This document shows positions 33,117 to 42,311 of a stretch of DNA of 64,000 nucleotides, piece after piece. The DNA is from Gemmatimonadota bacterium (GTDB lineage Bacteria; Latescibacterota; UBA2968; GCA-2709665), in contig JAPPJY010000077.1 in assembly GCA_028874335.1 (NCBI GenBank), forward strand, positions 49,689 to 113,688, in the 5' to 3' direction. Every line of letters begins with the position of its first letter. The first letter of the stretch is position 1. The notes beneath the pieces were generated by a model. It saw nothing but the letters and a program-made list of their open reading frames with translations, searched no databases and was not told the DNA's origin. The position numbers and the translations under genes are program-made.

Positions 33117-34325
33117 TCAGGCGGAAACGTCTCGAGGTTTGGGCAACGGGGTCGCCTGCCCGATGGCGGCCGCAACGAGAATGGCGGCGATAAGGGTGTA
33201 CAGGTTCGGCCCCGAATCCAGCAGGAGCAGCTGAGCGACGAGGGCGACAGACAATGTCCCGAGCGGCCTGAGCGCGGAGCCGATGATTTCGGTCAGCGAA
33301 AGACGGCAGCGGGTCGCCCGCGCGGCAACCGTCACGCTGATGCCTCTCGCCAGACTTCTTGCGACCAGAAACAGAAAGGCGAAGGCGGTCAGTCGTAAAA
33401 CGGGCAGGTTCTGCGTCGCAAGCAGTCCGCCGATAACCAGGAAAAAGACGGGCTGCAGGATACCGGTGGTCTTCTCCAGGATTTCAAGCGCAACCCGTCG
33501 CCGCGTGGTGGTGTTGATGAACCAGACGCCTGAAATGAACCCAACCACAACCCCCGGAATCGCCTTGCCTGCGCAGAGTCCTCCAAACGTAGCGACGGCA
33601 CCGATCGCGACAATCGCGCATACGACATCCTCCTGAAAGGTGCTGAAGGCAAAGGTCAGCAGCAGCCCCAGAAGAATTCCGGCACACGCGTATAAGGCAA
33701 GGAAACTGCTGGTGCTAACCAATGTGAATGGCCCCAGTTCGATGACAGTGACCCCCGCACAATATGGATACAGGATCGTAAGAAGCGTCATCCCCGCCGC
33801 GTTGGTGATGAGAGGTCCCGCCGGCGCATTGTCAACGTCGGGTATTTCAAGTTCGGATCTGGCGTAAAAGATCCGATCCGGCATACGCAGCGTGGTCGCC
33901 ACCGCGCCCAGCAACAACGCAACGAGGACGGGTTCGGCGGCAATGCCCATTTGATACCGCAACACCGGCCTCCACAACAAGGCGAGAAAAAAGACCAGGG
34001 CGGCGGTTCCCGCGACCTGAAGGCCTTCGAGCGCGTGGAATCGCGACGCCCGCCTTCCCAGGCGGCGAAAATCGAACCGAAGACCCGCGACGATACCGAT
34101 CCAGACCAGAATGACGCCCAACAGTTCCCTTTGTATGTCTTCAACGACGGCAGCCAGATCGTAGTCCATCGTCAGGACGATGCCCGTAGCGAGACCGATA
34201 GGAACGAAATGCATGTGGTTGGCTCGCAGACTGTCCAATGGCGCGGCGAGCCCCCGTCGCACGAACAGGATGCGGCAGATCAGGCAGATCGCGTAGATGA
34301 GATAGATGCTGGCGATGATTTGCAT
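33117..34325 (-). CDS. Polytopic cation/proton antiporter-like membrane protein (first of pair)
   Basis: A 402-residue membrane protein of about twelve helices with the same general plan as its downstream neighbour. Segments include LVWIGIVAGLRFDFRRLG, FLALYACAGILLGLLLTFAF, VVGFISGVWFINTTTRRR and FFLVIGGLLATQNL. These are typical of the Na+/H+ exchanger-like fold, where the fourth resembles the second half of the CPA repeat. The ATG of MQIIASIYL is chosen; 50 upstream codons are polar, overlap the hprK promoter and are rejected. GGAGG is 15 bases upstream, rather far. The two proteins may act as a heterodimer, which is inference. Confidence 0.68.
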   Translation of the reverse strand: MQIIASIYLIYAICLICRILFVRRGLAAPLDSLRANHMHFVPIGLATGIVLTMDYDLAAVVEDIQRELLGVILVWIGIVAGLRFDFRRLGRRASRFHALEGLQVAGTAALVFFLALLWRPVLRYQMGIAAEPVLVALLLGAVATTLRMPDRIFYARSELEIPDVDNAPAGPLITNAAGMTLLTILYPYCAGVTVIELGPFTLVSTSSFLALYACAGILLGLLLTFAFSTFQEDVVCAIVAIGAVATFGGLCAGKAIPGVVVGFISGVWFINTTTRRRVALEILEKTTGILQPVFFLVIGGLLATQNLPVLRLTAFAFLFLVARSLARGISVTVAARATRCRLSLTEIIGSALRPLGTLSVALVAQLLLLDSGPNLYTLIAAILVAAAIGQATPLPKPRDVSA

Positions 34326-34441
34326 GTGCTGTACTCGTTTTCCTCCGTCCGGTTGTCGCGGTGGTGAAACCGTGTACGGAGTATAGCCCCTGGCCGATAC
34401 CAAGTCAAGTTCGAAGTCCCTGATCGATGGAATCCATCTTC

Positions 34442-34470
34442 TTGACAGGCTTGGTGTTTTGGTATATATT
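34442..34470 (+). promoter_or_regulatory. Consensus-like sigma-70 promoter of hprK
   Basis: TTGACA (34442-34447), a 17-base spacer and TATATT (34465-34470). This is the best-matching promoter found in the window. Transcription would begin near 34477, which excludes an ATG at 34427 as the hprK start and leaves a leader of about 130 bases. Confidence 0.8.
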
Positions 34471-34609
34471 CGCATCCTGCAAGAACCTATTAATTTTCAG
34501 GTTATGTGCGCAGGTCCGAGGGTTGACCAACGGAACCCCGGGCATGCGGATTGTGTCGTTGCGTGCCAGGTATTCGGGCTCGCCGCCACGCTCAGCCGCG
34601 GAGCGCCGT

Positions 34610-35578
34610 GTGCAGGAAATCACGATCGCCGAAGTCCTTGAACAGTTCGGCGAAAAGCTCGCCCTGAAATTGATCGCCGGAAAAGACAGCACGGACAAGG
34701 CGCTTACATCCAGCGATGTACACCGACCCGGTCTCGTGCTTGCCGGATTCGTGGGTCTGTTTACGTTCGATCGCGCACAGGTACTGGGCAACTCGGAGAT
34801 GTTGTACCTCGACGGCCTCTCACCCCGCAGACTCCGCACGGTACTGGAGACGGTATTCCAGTTCGACATCCCCTGCGTGGTGGTAACCGACGGAAACGAG
34901 GTGCCGCGGACCATGGTGGATCTGGCCGGGCAGCGCGGAATCCCGCTGATGGTCACGCCGTTCTCCACGACAAAGTTTTCCCATCTCTTCTCGTACTACC
35001 TGGACGACGTGTTTGCGCCCCGGACCGCCATCCACGGGTCTCTCGTCGACGTTTACGGAATCGGTCTTCTGTTTACCGGCCGAAGCGGCATTGGCAAGAG
35101 TGAAATCGCCTTGGACCTCGTCGAGCGTGGGCACCGTCTGGTTGCCGACGACATCGTGCTGGTGTCCAGAAAGCTCCAGGGCATACTGGTCGGCACCTGC
35201 GGCGATACGCTTCGGGATCACATGGAAGTCCGCGGTCTCGGAATTCTGAACGTCAGGCACATGTTCGGTATCGCCGCCTTTCGAATTCAGAAACGGGTGG
35301 AGGTCGTGGTCCAACTTGTGGAGTGGGACGAGACCGAATCCTACGAGCGTGTCGGGTTGGAGGAGGACTGGGTGTCGATTCTCGACGTGGAGATTCCGCA
35401 GGTGACCGTACCGATCTATCCGGGTAAGAACATCACGGTCATTGCTGAGGCCATTGCATTGAACTATCAGCTCAAGATTCAGGGTTACCATACGGCGCGG
35501 GAGTTCAATCAGAGATTGATCGACAAGATCAGCCGGAAGGGTGCATTGGAGATGCCGATTCGAGCCGACATCGAGTAA
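34610..35578 (+). CDS. hprK: HPr kinase/phosphorylase
   Basis: A 322-residue HprK. The N-terminal MurF-like domain reads ITIAEVLEQFGEKLALKL and SSDVHRPGLVLAGF. The kinase domain has the Walker A GRSGIGKSEIALDLVERGH, LVADDIVLVSRK with the catalytic Asp pair, RGLGILNVRHMFG and the C-terminal EIPQVTVPIYPGKNI and AIALNYQLKIQGYHTA. It phosphorylates and dephosphorylates Ser46 of HPr. The GTG is chosen because the product then begins like other HprKs; ATG at 34544 is an alternative. No HPr or PTS gene is in the window. In non-Firmicutes, HprK usually serves regulation without sugar transport. Confidence 0.93.
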   Translation: MQEITIAEVLEQFGEKLALKLIAGKDSTDKALTSSDVHRPGLVLAGFVGLFTFDRAQVLGNSEMLYLDGLSPRRLRTVLETVFQFDIPCVVVTDGNEVPRTMVDLAGQRGIPLMVTPFSTTKFSHLFSYYLDDVFAPRTAIHGSLVDVYGIGLLFTGRSGIGKSEIALDLVERGHRLVADDIVLVSRKLQGILVGTCGDTLRDHMEVRGLGILNVRHMFGIAAFRIQKRVEVVVQLVEWDETESYERVGLEEDWVSILDVEIPQVTVPIYPGKNITVIAEAIALNYQLKIQGYHTAREFNQRLIDKISRKGALEMPIRADIE

Positions 35579-35698
35579 CCCTGTCGTATTCCGGCCGCTG
35601 GAAAACAACTGCTCGCGAGACGTTGTGAACTTACTGCCCGGCGCCTGTCAGGCTGCACAAATCCGGGGGCCGGAGCACAAACCAGGGAGCGATGCGTA

Positions 35699-36619
35699 AT
35701 GAAGAGAGCGATTCCCGTCATCTTGTGTCTTGCAGTTTGCGCCGGATGCGACAACGAAGCAGAGCGCAGGGAGAAAAAGGCACAGAGGCTGTATTATGTC
35801 GTATTCAGAGACCTGGAAGAACGGATGGATTCCCTGCCGAAGACGATCGAGCAGTATGCCGGGATCGCCAGGGAATTCGGGGAAACACCGTCCGGGAGGA
35901 AGGCGGCTAAGCGGCATGGCCAGCTTTTGCGAGTTCAGGCTTTGCTGGCGGGTGCGGATTCCCTCGGCGAAGGCCAGTGGGTGCCATTGTATTCTCGCGT
36001 GGATTCCGTTGCGCCGGGCTACCCGCCGGTTGTCCGTGCGCTGGGTCGGCATTATTACAACAATACGTACCTGGCCTCCCGCAGGGGCGCCATGACTCGG
36101 GAACCGGCAGTTATCGAGGGTGTACTCGAAATCTGGGGACGGCAGGACAGTCTCTGGTCGAAGTACGAGTTTCGTCCGACAGAGGAGGATAAAGTCTGGC
36201 GAGATAGATTGTGCCGGCAGGCGACCAGTGTCGCACGCATGCTGGAAAGTATCAGGCGTTATGATGAAGCGCTCCGTATCGTCAACCGAGGGCTTGAATA
36301 TGGCACCGGAGAAGACGCTGTCGCTCATGCGAGGGTGTTCGCGGCCTTCTACACGTTCCGGGCAGCACGCTACAAGGAAGGCATCGACCTTGCAATGAAG
36401 GCGTTGGCATATGAGTTCCTTGAGAATGACGACAAGGCCAGGGCAAACCATGTTATGGGTCTGTGTTACTGGCGGCTGTACGAGCGCGGAAATGGGTCAT
36501 CCGATTTGCAGAAGGCGATCGACGCATTGAATGAGGCATTGCACATCGATCCTGAGCTTCGGGCCCCCAGGGAGTTACTGAAGGAGCTTCGCCAGTATCA
36601 GAGGCGGAATCCCGCGTAG
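35699..36619 (+). CDS. TPR-containing lipoprotein
   Basis: A 306-residue lipoprotein with signal ILCLAVCAGC and Cys at 17. The mature protein is fully helical and charged. Three or four tetratricopeptide-like units are visible in the second half: AYARMLESIRRYDEALRIVNRGLEY in part, FYTFRAARYKEGIDLAMKALAY and LQKAIDALNEALHIDPELR, the last a near-canonical TPR. These scaffolds bind partner proteins in the periplasm, often in outer-membrane assembly or gliding/secretion machines. No partner can be named. GGAG precedes the ATG. It follows hprK by 120 bases. Confidence 0.75.
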   Translation: MKRAIPVILCLAVCAGCDNEAERREKKAQRLYYVVFRDLEERMDSLPKTIEQYAGIAREFGETPSGRKAAKRHGQLLRVQALLAGADSLGEGQWVPLYSRVDSVAPGYPPVVRALGRHYYNNTYLASRRGAMTREPAVIEGVLEIWGRQDSLWSKYEFRPTEEDKVWRDRLCRQATSVARMLESIRRYDEALRIVNRGLEYGTGEDAVAHARVFAAFYTFRAARYKEGIDLAMKALAYEFLENDDKARANHVMGLCYWRLYERGNGSSDLQKAIDALNEALHIDPELRAPRELLKELRQYQRRNPA

Positions 36620-36724
36620 TGTGAATGAATCGCATCGATCATTGCGTGCGCCCGTCCGCCACGGAAGCCAGCAGCGAAGAATGCCGGAAGGTGACCGGGC
36701 GCCGAATGGAGATTGAATCGGGGT

Positions 36725-38032
36725 ATGGGAACGGTTGTGTGCAAATTCGGCGGGAGTTCGCTTGCCGACGACCGTCAGGTGGCGCAGGTCAGGCGGATTA
36801 TCGAATCGGATTCACGAAGGTGTCTTGTCGTACCCTCCGCGCCCGGAAAGCGCGACGACTCGGATACGAAAATTACGGACCTGCTCTACCTGTGCCACGA
36901 ACTGGCCAGGCAGAGTCTGGATTATTCGCAACCCTTCGCGATGGTACGCGCGAGATACGAAGAGCTGGCGGCAAGACTGGGCACCTCTCTCAATATCGGC
37001 CGGCTGCTCGACCAGCTGAAAGCGAGAATTGACAACGGAGCATCCCGGGATTTTGTCGCTTCGAGGGGAGAGTTTCTTTGCGGTAAGGTAATCTCCGATT
37101 ATCTGGGTGCGACCTTCATCGACGCGGCGGAGGTCATCCGTTTTCGCGCGGACGGCGAACTGGACCCCGCAAGTTACCGCCTTATCCGTGAAAAGGTTGA
37201 CGGCAGCGGTTTGTTCGTCATACCCGGATTCTATGGCAGCGATCCGGAAGGCGCGGCGCGGACGTTTTCGCGAGGCGGTTCCGATATCACCGGCGCTGTT
37301 GTGGCACGGGCCGTCGACGCCGAGGTCTACGAGAACTGGACCGACGTATCGGGCCTGCTGATGGCCGATCCGGGCCTGGTGCCCGATGCGCGGCCGGTTC
37401 GTGAAATCACGTATCGCGAGGTCCGCGAACTGGCTTATATGGGGGCATCGGTTTTCCACGACGAGGCCATGTTTCCTGTACGCGCGGCGGGGATTCCCAT
37501 CCACATCCGCAATACGAACCGGCCCCGGGATCCCGGAACCCGCATCCTGGCCCGGCGGGAACTGACAGCCGATCTCATTGCCGGTGTGGCCGGGCAGCCG
37601 GCATTTACGATGCTGTTTATCGAAATGGCGATGATGAACCAGCAGAAGGGGTTCGGCCGGCAGGTGCTCGAGGTGGTGGCTTCGCACGATATCAGTTACG
37701 AACATACGCCGTCCGGTATCGACACGATGTCAGTGATCATGCGGGACGACCAGCTGGGCGGGAAGGGCGAGCGCCTCGTCGACGATATTCAGCGAATTCT
37801 GCAGCCGGACCGCGTGGAACTGCTAACGGGGTTGGCGCTCATCGCAACGGTTGGCGAAGGCATGTCGCATCGTATCGGAATCGCCGCGCGTTTGTTCACC
37901 GCGCTCGCGGATGCACGCGTTAACGTCCGGGTGATCGATCAGGGCGCATCCGAAATCAATATCATCGTAGGCGTGGAAGAGGCGGACTACAAGCGCGCTG
38001 TACGCGCGATATACGATGCTTTTGTTGACTGA
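36725..38032 (+). CDS. lysC: Aspartate kinase
   Basis: A 435-residue aspartokinase, catalysing ATP-dependent phosphorylation of aspartate, the first step to Lys, Thr, Met and diaminopimelate. The catalytic domain shows VCKFGGSSLAD (about residue 5), VASRGEFLCGKVIS, TFSRGGSDITGAVVARAV and YENWTDVSGLLMADP. Two ACT-type regulatory modules fill the C-terminal third (FIEMAMMNQQKGFGRQVLEV; LALIATVGEGMSHRIGIAARLF), so end-product feedback is expected. The ATG of MGTVVCKFGG is chosen over an upstream TTG. It is monocistronic: a terminator follows. Confidence 0.95.
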   Translation: MGTVVCKFGGSSLADDRQVAQVRRIIESDSRRCLVVPSAPGKRDDSDTKITDLLYLCHELARQSLDYSQPFAMVRARYEELAARLGTSLNIGRLLDQLKARIDNGASRDFVASRGEFLCGKVISDYLGATFIDAAEVIRFRADGELDPASYRLIREKVDGSGLFVIPGFYGSDPEGAARTFSRGGSDITGAVVARAVDAEVYENWTDVSGLLMADPGLVPDARPVREITYREVRELAYMGASVFHDEAMFPVRAAGIPIHIRNTNRPRDPGTRILARRELTADLIAGVAGQPAFTMLFIEMAMMNQQKGFGRQVLEVVASHDISYEHTPSGIDTMSVIMRDDQLGGKGERLVDDIQRILQPDRVELLTGLALIATVGEGMSHRIGIAARLFTALADARVNVRVIDQGASEINIIVGVEEADYKRAVRAIYDAFVD

Positions 38033-38056
38033 TCCGCGTACACGCGTCAATCCTGA

Positions 38057-38087
38057 AAAAGGGGCTTCCTCAAAGGAAGCCCCTTTT
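38057..38087 (+). terminator. Bidirectional intrinsic terminator after lysC
   Basis: AAAAGGGGCTTCC (38057-38069) and GGAAGCCCCTTTT (38075-38087) are perfect 13-base arms around TCAAA. The A-run and T-run on the two sides let it serve lysC and the converging enolase-superfamily gene. Confidence 0.92.
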
Positions 38088-38123
38088 GGGTTTGGCGTGC
38101 AATCGAGCAGGGGATTCGAGTCG

Positions 38124-39377
38124 TCAGGGCCGGTCATTTTCCCTGACCGGCGAACGGGATGCCGCCTTGTACCTGCTGTCGAATCCTTCGCTTCCGTCGT
38201 CGGGTTCGATCGTCAGAATCGAGCCGGGTTCCGAAATCGGCTGCGCGTCTTCAACGTAGATCCGGTGAAGATCCTGGCGGTTGCAGGCGTAGCATGTGAC
38301 TTCTCCATTGGCACGGGCGTACCTGTAAATATGACGCGGCGCGTCGACCCAGGCGTGGGAGACTGCATATCGCGTTAACGCGTCAGCGTCGACGTCGATT
38401 CCCAGACCCGGCGCTTCGGGCACTCTGTAGAATCCGCCTCGCACGTCATGGGGCGCGGCGATCAGTGCGTGTTCCCAGATGTTCATACAGGTGATGGCCG
38501 GCCATCTGGCCTGCGGCAGTACCGCTCCGAGGTGCGCCGCCCACGCCGTTGTAATCCCGGTACCGACCAGCTGCAGCCAGAAGGGCTTGTTGGCTTCTTC
38601 GCACACGGCGGCCTGCCTCAACAGCCGCGACGCGCCGGCGCACAGCACGAAGCCGTCCGTCACGTCCTCCTTCAATGCAGTGATTGCCGGCGGGCTTCCG
38701 TAATGCATCGCCAGAGGCCGATTGAATCGCGTACGGATCTGCCGGTTGCCTGCCACGTCGTTCTGGGGTATTGGCGTTTCTACCATCGCGATCTCGGGAT
38801 AGGCCTCCAACGCCTTCAGGTGGGGTACGGCGTTTGCCGAATTGCCCAGCGTACCGTTGTAGTCAAAGTCGAGATGGAACCCGTCCGGGACCACTTCCCG
38901 CACGGCTTGCACCGATGCGTGCAGATCGAACCATGGCCTGGCTTTGAGTTTGGCGCTCATATATCCGGCGTTTACGGCCTGACGGCATTCTTCCGCCCAG
39001 TCGCCGGGCGGCATGTCCATGTGCCACCAGGAGATCGGGCACCAGTCCCGGACTTTTGTGCCGAGCAACCGGTAGGCCGGCACGCCAAGGCTTTTTCCCA
39101 CGGCATCGAACAGCGCCATTTGAACGCCTGCGCCCAGATTGTCGTCCCACATCAACTCTGCGGCGGGCCGCTCCAAGAGGCGGCTCTCGATCCCTTCGGG
39201 CACCTGCGACCATGTATAGTTGTGGACGGTTTCACCGTAACCCACAATACCGCTATCCATCGTGAGACGGCAAATCTGGATGATACGCCACTGGGGCAGC
39301 CAGTATTGGAGGTGTTCGTTGCTGTGCGGCGTGAACGGCACATCCAGGAACGTGATATCAACCTCTTTCACCTGCAT
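38124..39377 (-). CDS. Mandelate racemase/muconate lactonizing enzyme family protein
   Basis: A 417-residue enolase-superfamily protein. The N-terminal capping domain runs to about residue 120. In the barrel, MSAKLKARPWFDL holds the KxK catalytic lysines, FHLDFDYNG the first metal Asp, and AMVETPIPQ the Glu ligand. AMHYGSPPAI occupies the position of the third ligand and has no acidic residue, so metal binding may differ. The usual reaction is abstraction of a proton alpha to a carboxylate, often acid-sugar dehydration. GAGGAGA directly precedes the ATG; a 120-codon longer reading runs into the PPK2 gene and is rejected. It lies 23 bases after PPK2 on the same strand, yet the two functions are unrelated. 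Confidence 0.82.
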   Translation of the reverse strand: MQVKEVDITFLDVPFTPHSNEHLQYWLPQWRIIQICRLTMDSGIVGYGETVHNYTWSQVPEGIESRLLERPAAELMWDDNLGAGVQMALFDAVGKSLGVPAYRLLGTKVRDWCPISWWHMDMPPGDWAEECRQAVNAGYMSAKLKARPWFDLHASVQAVREVVPDGFHLDFDYNGTLGNSANAVPHLKALEAYPEIAMVETPIPQNDVAGNRQIRTRFNRPLAMHYGSPPAITALKEDVTDGFVLCAGASRLLRQAAVCEEANKPFWLQLVGTGITTAWAAHLGAVLPQARWPAITCMNIWEHALIAAPHDVRGGFYRVPEAPGLGIDVDADALTRYAVSHAWVDAPRHIYRYARANGEVTCYACNRQDLHRIYVEDAQPISEPGSILTIEPDDGSEGFDSRYKAASRSPVRENDRP

Positions 39378-39400
39378 CGGAATTCTCCTCGGGAATTGGA

Positions 39401-40888
39401 TCAATGCCGGATGCCGAGGCGCGACTCCAGTTTCCTGGTAACGGTTTTCAGCACCCTGATTCTGGCATAATACTTCGAGTTGGATTCGACAATCACCCAC
39501 GGTGCGTTCGGTGTGCTGGTCCGATGGATCATCTCTTCCACCGCTTTCTCGTATGCATCCCACTTCTCCCGGTTTCTCCAGTCCTCGTCCGCGAGCTTCC
39601 AACGCTTGTGGGGGTTCTTCTTCCGGTCCTTGAACCGGCTGAGCTGTTCGTCTTTGTCCACGTGCATCCAGAACTTGAGAATGACGGCGCCAAAGTTCGT
39701 CAGGTGTTCTTCCATTTCGTTGATTTCCCGGTAGGCGCGTTTCCACTCGGATTCCGAACAGAATCCCTCGATGCGTTCAACCAGGACCCTCCCGTACCAG
39801 GAGCGGTCGAAAATCGTGATGTGTCCGGTCTTGGGCATTCGGTTCCAGAATCGCCAGAGATAATGGTGATCCATCTCAATGTCATTTGGCGCCGCAACGG
39901 GAATGACTTCATACCCTCTGGGGTCCATATTCTCCACAAGGCGTTTGATATTGCCGCCCTTGCCCGCCGCGTCCCAACCTTCGTAGACGAGCACAACCGG
40001 GATGCGGCGGCGGTGGACCTCGTGTTCCAGGTTCTTGATACGGGCCTGGTACTTCTTGAGGGCCTTGCGATAGTCGGATTTCTTCATGGATTTCGACAGA
40101 TCGACCTTCTTCAGCAAGCCGGAGGGGGTTTTTTCGAGTTTGGGCGGCGACGGCCGGGCTGAGGCGTCGGCGTTCTCCAGTTGACGAATTCTGGCTTCGA
40201 CGGCGTCGATAACAGTCCTGAAGATCGTCATGTTTGCGGACCGCCAGTTTTCAGCTCCCAACGGCGTCCACGGCGCATACTCGGAATGTGTCCGTTCCAG
40301 CATTTCCGTGGCCACTGCCAGGCACTCCCGGTAGTTCTCGTGCTTCTGCCAGTCGTAGTCGGTTACGCGCCAGGCCGTCGACGGGCTGCTCTGAAGCTTC
40401 ATGAACCGTTTCCTCTGTTCGGCCTGTGAGATGTGCAGAAAGAACTTGACGATAACCGTGCCCGCGTCGACGAGCTGTTTCTCAAAGGATCTGATTTCGC
40501 CGTAAGCCCGACTCCAGTCCTGTTCGGTGATCGTCTGGTCCATTCGTTCCACAAGAAAGCGTCCGTACCAGGAACGATTGAAAATCGCGATTCTCCCGCC
40601 CTCGGGAATCTTCGTCCAGAAACGCCACAGGAACGGCTTTCTGCGCTCTTCCTCGTTGGCCGGATGCGTCGGGTACACGGTGAAGCCGCGGGGGTCCAGC
40701 GCCAGGAGGAGCTTGTTGGTCTGCGTACCCTTGCCTGACGCCTCGAGACCCTCGAAGACAACGACAATCGGGATCTTCCACTTTCTGGCGTTTCGCTGAA
40801 GTTGCCCGAGTCTCAGTTCGAGGCCCGGTATGACTTCCTTATATTTCGATTTTGCCACTTTTCGCGAAAGATCAACGGCGTCGAGCAT
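39401..40888 (-). CDS. pap: Tandem PPK2: polyphosphate:AMP phosphotransferase-type
   Basis: A 495-residue protein with two PPK2 P-loop kinase domains. The first shows FEGLEASGKGTQTNK (about residue 44) and FNRSWYGRFLVERM; the second shows YEGWDAAGKGGNIKRLVENMDPRGY (in part) and FDRSWYGRVLVERI. Two-domain PPK2s (class II) phosphorylate AMP to ADP using polyphosphate. In such proteins the C-terminal domain is the active one; the N-terminal Walker lysine is also intact here. AAAGGAGA precedes the ATG. A much longer in-frame reading extends through the palindromic repeat upstream and is not real coding sequence. Confidence 0.93.
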   Translation of the reverse strand: MLDAVDLSRKVAKSKYKEVIPGLELRLGQLQRNARKWKIPIVVVFEGLEASGKGTQTNKLLLALDPRGFTVYPTHPANEEERRKPFLWRFWTKIPEGGRIAIFNRSWYGRFLVERMDQTITEQDWSRAYGEIRSFEKQLVDAGTVIVKFFLHISQAEQRKRFMKLQSSPSTAWRVTDYDWQKHENYRECLAVATEMLERTHSEYAPWTPLGAENWRSANMTIFRTVIDAVEARIRQLENADASARPSPPKLEKTPSGLLKKVDLSKSMKKSDYRKALKKYQARIKNLEHEVHRRRIPVVLVYEGWDAAGKGGNIKRLVENMDPRGYEVIPVAAPNDIEMDHHYLWRFWNRMPKTGHITIFDRSWYGRVLVERIEGFCSESEWKRAYREINEMEEHLTNFGAVILKFWMHVDKDEQLSRFKDRKKNPHKRWKLADEDWRNREKWDAYEKAVEEMIHRTSTPNAPWVIVESNSKYYARIRVLKTVTRKLESRLGIRH

Positions 40889-40990
40889 CCGGTCTCCTTT
40901 CTCAAACCAGGCCTGGACCCACGGTATTTCGAGAACATAGTTAGCGCATTGAGACACCGATGTCAACCGGATAAACAACGGTTGAGGCTG

Positions 40991-41180
40991 TGAAGCTGCG
41001 TTGAAATTCGCGGTGCGCTCCCGAGCGCGAGCGAAAGGGTGTCGGTCAAGGCGGGCGAATCCGGCTATGAGAGGCGAGGGGCGCGCAGCCTCGATACATT
41101 GGATACGGGCGGATTTGACCAACGTAGACCGACGCGATTGCAGCCGCGCGAAGACCGCCGGGAATTTCAATGCAGCTTCT
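40991..41180. repeat. Palindromic dispersed repeat, copy 2 (190 bp)
   Basis: Begins TGAAGCTGCGTTGAAATTCG and ends GGAATTTCAATGCAGCTTCT. The ends have changed together relative to copies 1 and 3 (GTTGAAA with TTTCAAT, where the others have TTTTAAAA with TTTTAAGA). The shared core includes TCCCGAGCGCGAGCGAAA, CGGTCAAGGCGGG and GGATTTGACCAACG. The loop carries GGCGAGGGGCGCGCAGCC, which occurs in reverse complement in copy 3. It occupies half of the 407-base gap between pap and the next operon; the other half is presumably promoter. Confidence 0.85.
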
Positions 41181-41295
41181 AAGTGCGGGAGAGGCGAAGG
41201 AATATCGTGCGGCAACCTGGCGAGTTCCTTATATTGTGCGCAACCCGGATGTTCACTCGCAAAAGGCCCGCGAAGGGGATTATTGAGGAGAAAGC

Positions 41296-42294
41296 ATGCC
41301 AATTCGTCTAATTCACCTTGGTGTGGGGGGCAGGGGAAGGTGGCCGGTTCGTCGCGTGCTGGATCGGACGGACTTTGAGAGTGTGGCGCTCGTCGACGTA
41401 AACGAAGACAATCTGAGGTCGGCGCGGGAGGATTCGGGATTGCCTCAAGCCGCGTGTTACCGGTCTTTGGGCGAAGCGATCGAAGGCGTGGAGGCAGATG
41501 CCGTCGTTGTCATTACGCCCCCGCATATGCACGCCGATCAGTGCCTGCAGGCGGTTCGGGCGGGCAAACACGTTCTGGTGGAAAAGCCGTTTACCAAGAG
41601 CCTGGAGGAGGCGTGCCGGGTCTTGCGTGAAGCCGACGCGATGGGCGTCAGGGTGGCCGTTTGCCAGAACGCCAGGTACGCGCCCGCGCACGTCACGATC
41701 AACCGTCTCGTAAGACAGGGCGTTTACGGACGGCCTGTGTTCGGACTGATGACCAAGTACGGCTGGAGACCCCGCGTCCACCATTCCGGGGAAGACGAAC
41801 ACGCTTATCTATGGGAACGGGGCATTCACGATCTGGACACGCTTCGATATCTGTTCAACGCCGATCCCGTACGCGTATGGGGGCACAGCTTCAATCCGCC
41901 CTGGAGTCCTTACAAGGGTGGCGCGGGTGTTCACGCGTGGATCGAATTCGAGGGTGGGGCGACCTGCGGATATCTGTGTACGTTCGCCGCGCATAAGGGC
42001 GGATCGACTCTGAGGCTGGAACTGGAAGGCGGCGCCCTGGAAGTGACCGACGCCGGTCTGGTCCTGCGCCCGCAAGGAAGGGACGAAGATGAAGTCATCG
42101 CTCCCGATCGGACCCCGCCGCCGGAAGAGGTCCTGCTGGACGGGTTTCAGCGGTACGTGACGGAAGGCGTACAACCGGGTTTCGGCGGACACCGAAATCT
42201 GCCGACCGTGGGAATGGTGGAGGGAATCGGGGCGGCGTCTGACGATGGGCGTGTCATCGATTTTCACACCTATATGGCGAATGCGGGTGCGTAG
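41296..42294 (+). CDS. Gfo/Idh/MocA-family oxidoreductase
   Basis: A 332-residue NAD(P)-dependent oxidoreductase. The Rossmann domain starts LIHLGVGGRGRWPV (glycine motif slightly atypical) and ADAVVVITPPHMHADQC, then GKHVLVEKPFTKSLEEA with the signature EKP motif (Lys about residue 97). The second domain has YGWRPRVHHSG and ERGIHDLDTLRYLF with the catalytic-region His/Asp. The family oxidises sugars, inositols and derivatives. GAGGAG precedes the ATG. It opens the long same-strand gene run to 51.8 kb, with the next gene only 17 bases away. Confidence 0.92.
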   Translation: MPIRLIHLGVGGRGRWPVRRVLDRTDFESVALVDVNEDNLRSAREDSGLPQAACYRSLGEAIEGVEADAVVVITPPHMHADQCLQAVRAGKHVLVEKPFTKSLEEACRVLREADAMGVRVAVCQNARYAPAHVTINRLVRQGVYGRPVFGLMTKYGWRPRVHHSGEDEHAYLWERGIHDLDTLRYLFNADPVRVWGHSFNPPWSPYKGGAGVHAWIEFEGGATCGYLCTFAAHKGGSTLRLELEGGALEVTDAGLVLRPQGRDEDEVIAPDRTPPPEEVLLDGFQRYVTEGVQPGFGGHRNLPTVGMVEGIGAASDDGRVIDFHTYMANAGA

Positions 42295-42311
42295 ACTTGG
42301 AGGTAGGCGAC

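Noticed and set aside
39378..39746. N-terminal extension of the enolase-superfamily frame at 38.1 kb
   Set aside because: It overlaps the end of PPK2 in another frame and adds unconserved Arg/Gly-rich sequence; GAGGAGA marks the start at 39377.
40889..41302. N-terminal extension of the PPK2 reading frame
   Set aside because: It translates the palindromic repeat and promoter region; AAAGGAGA and family length fix the start at 40888.
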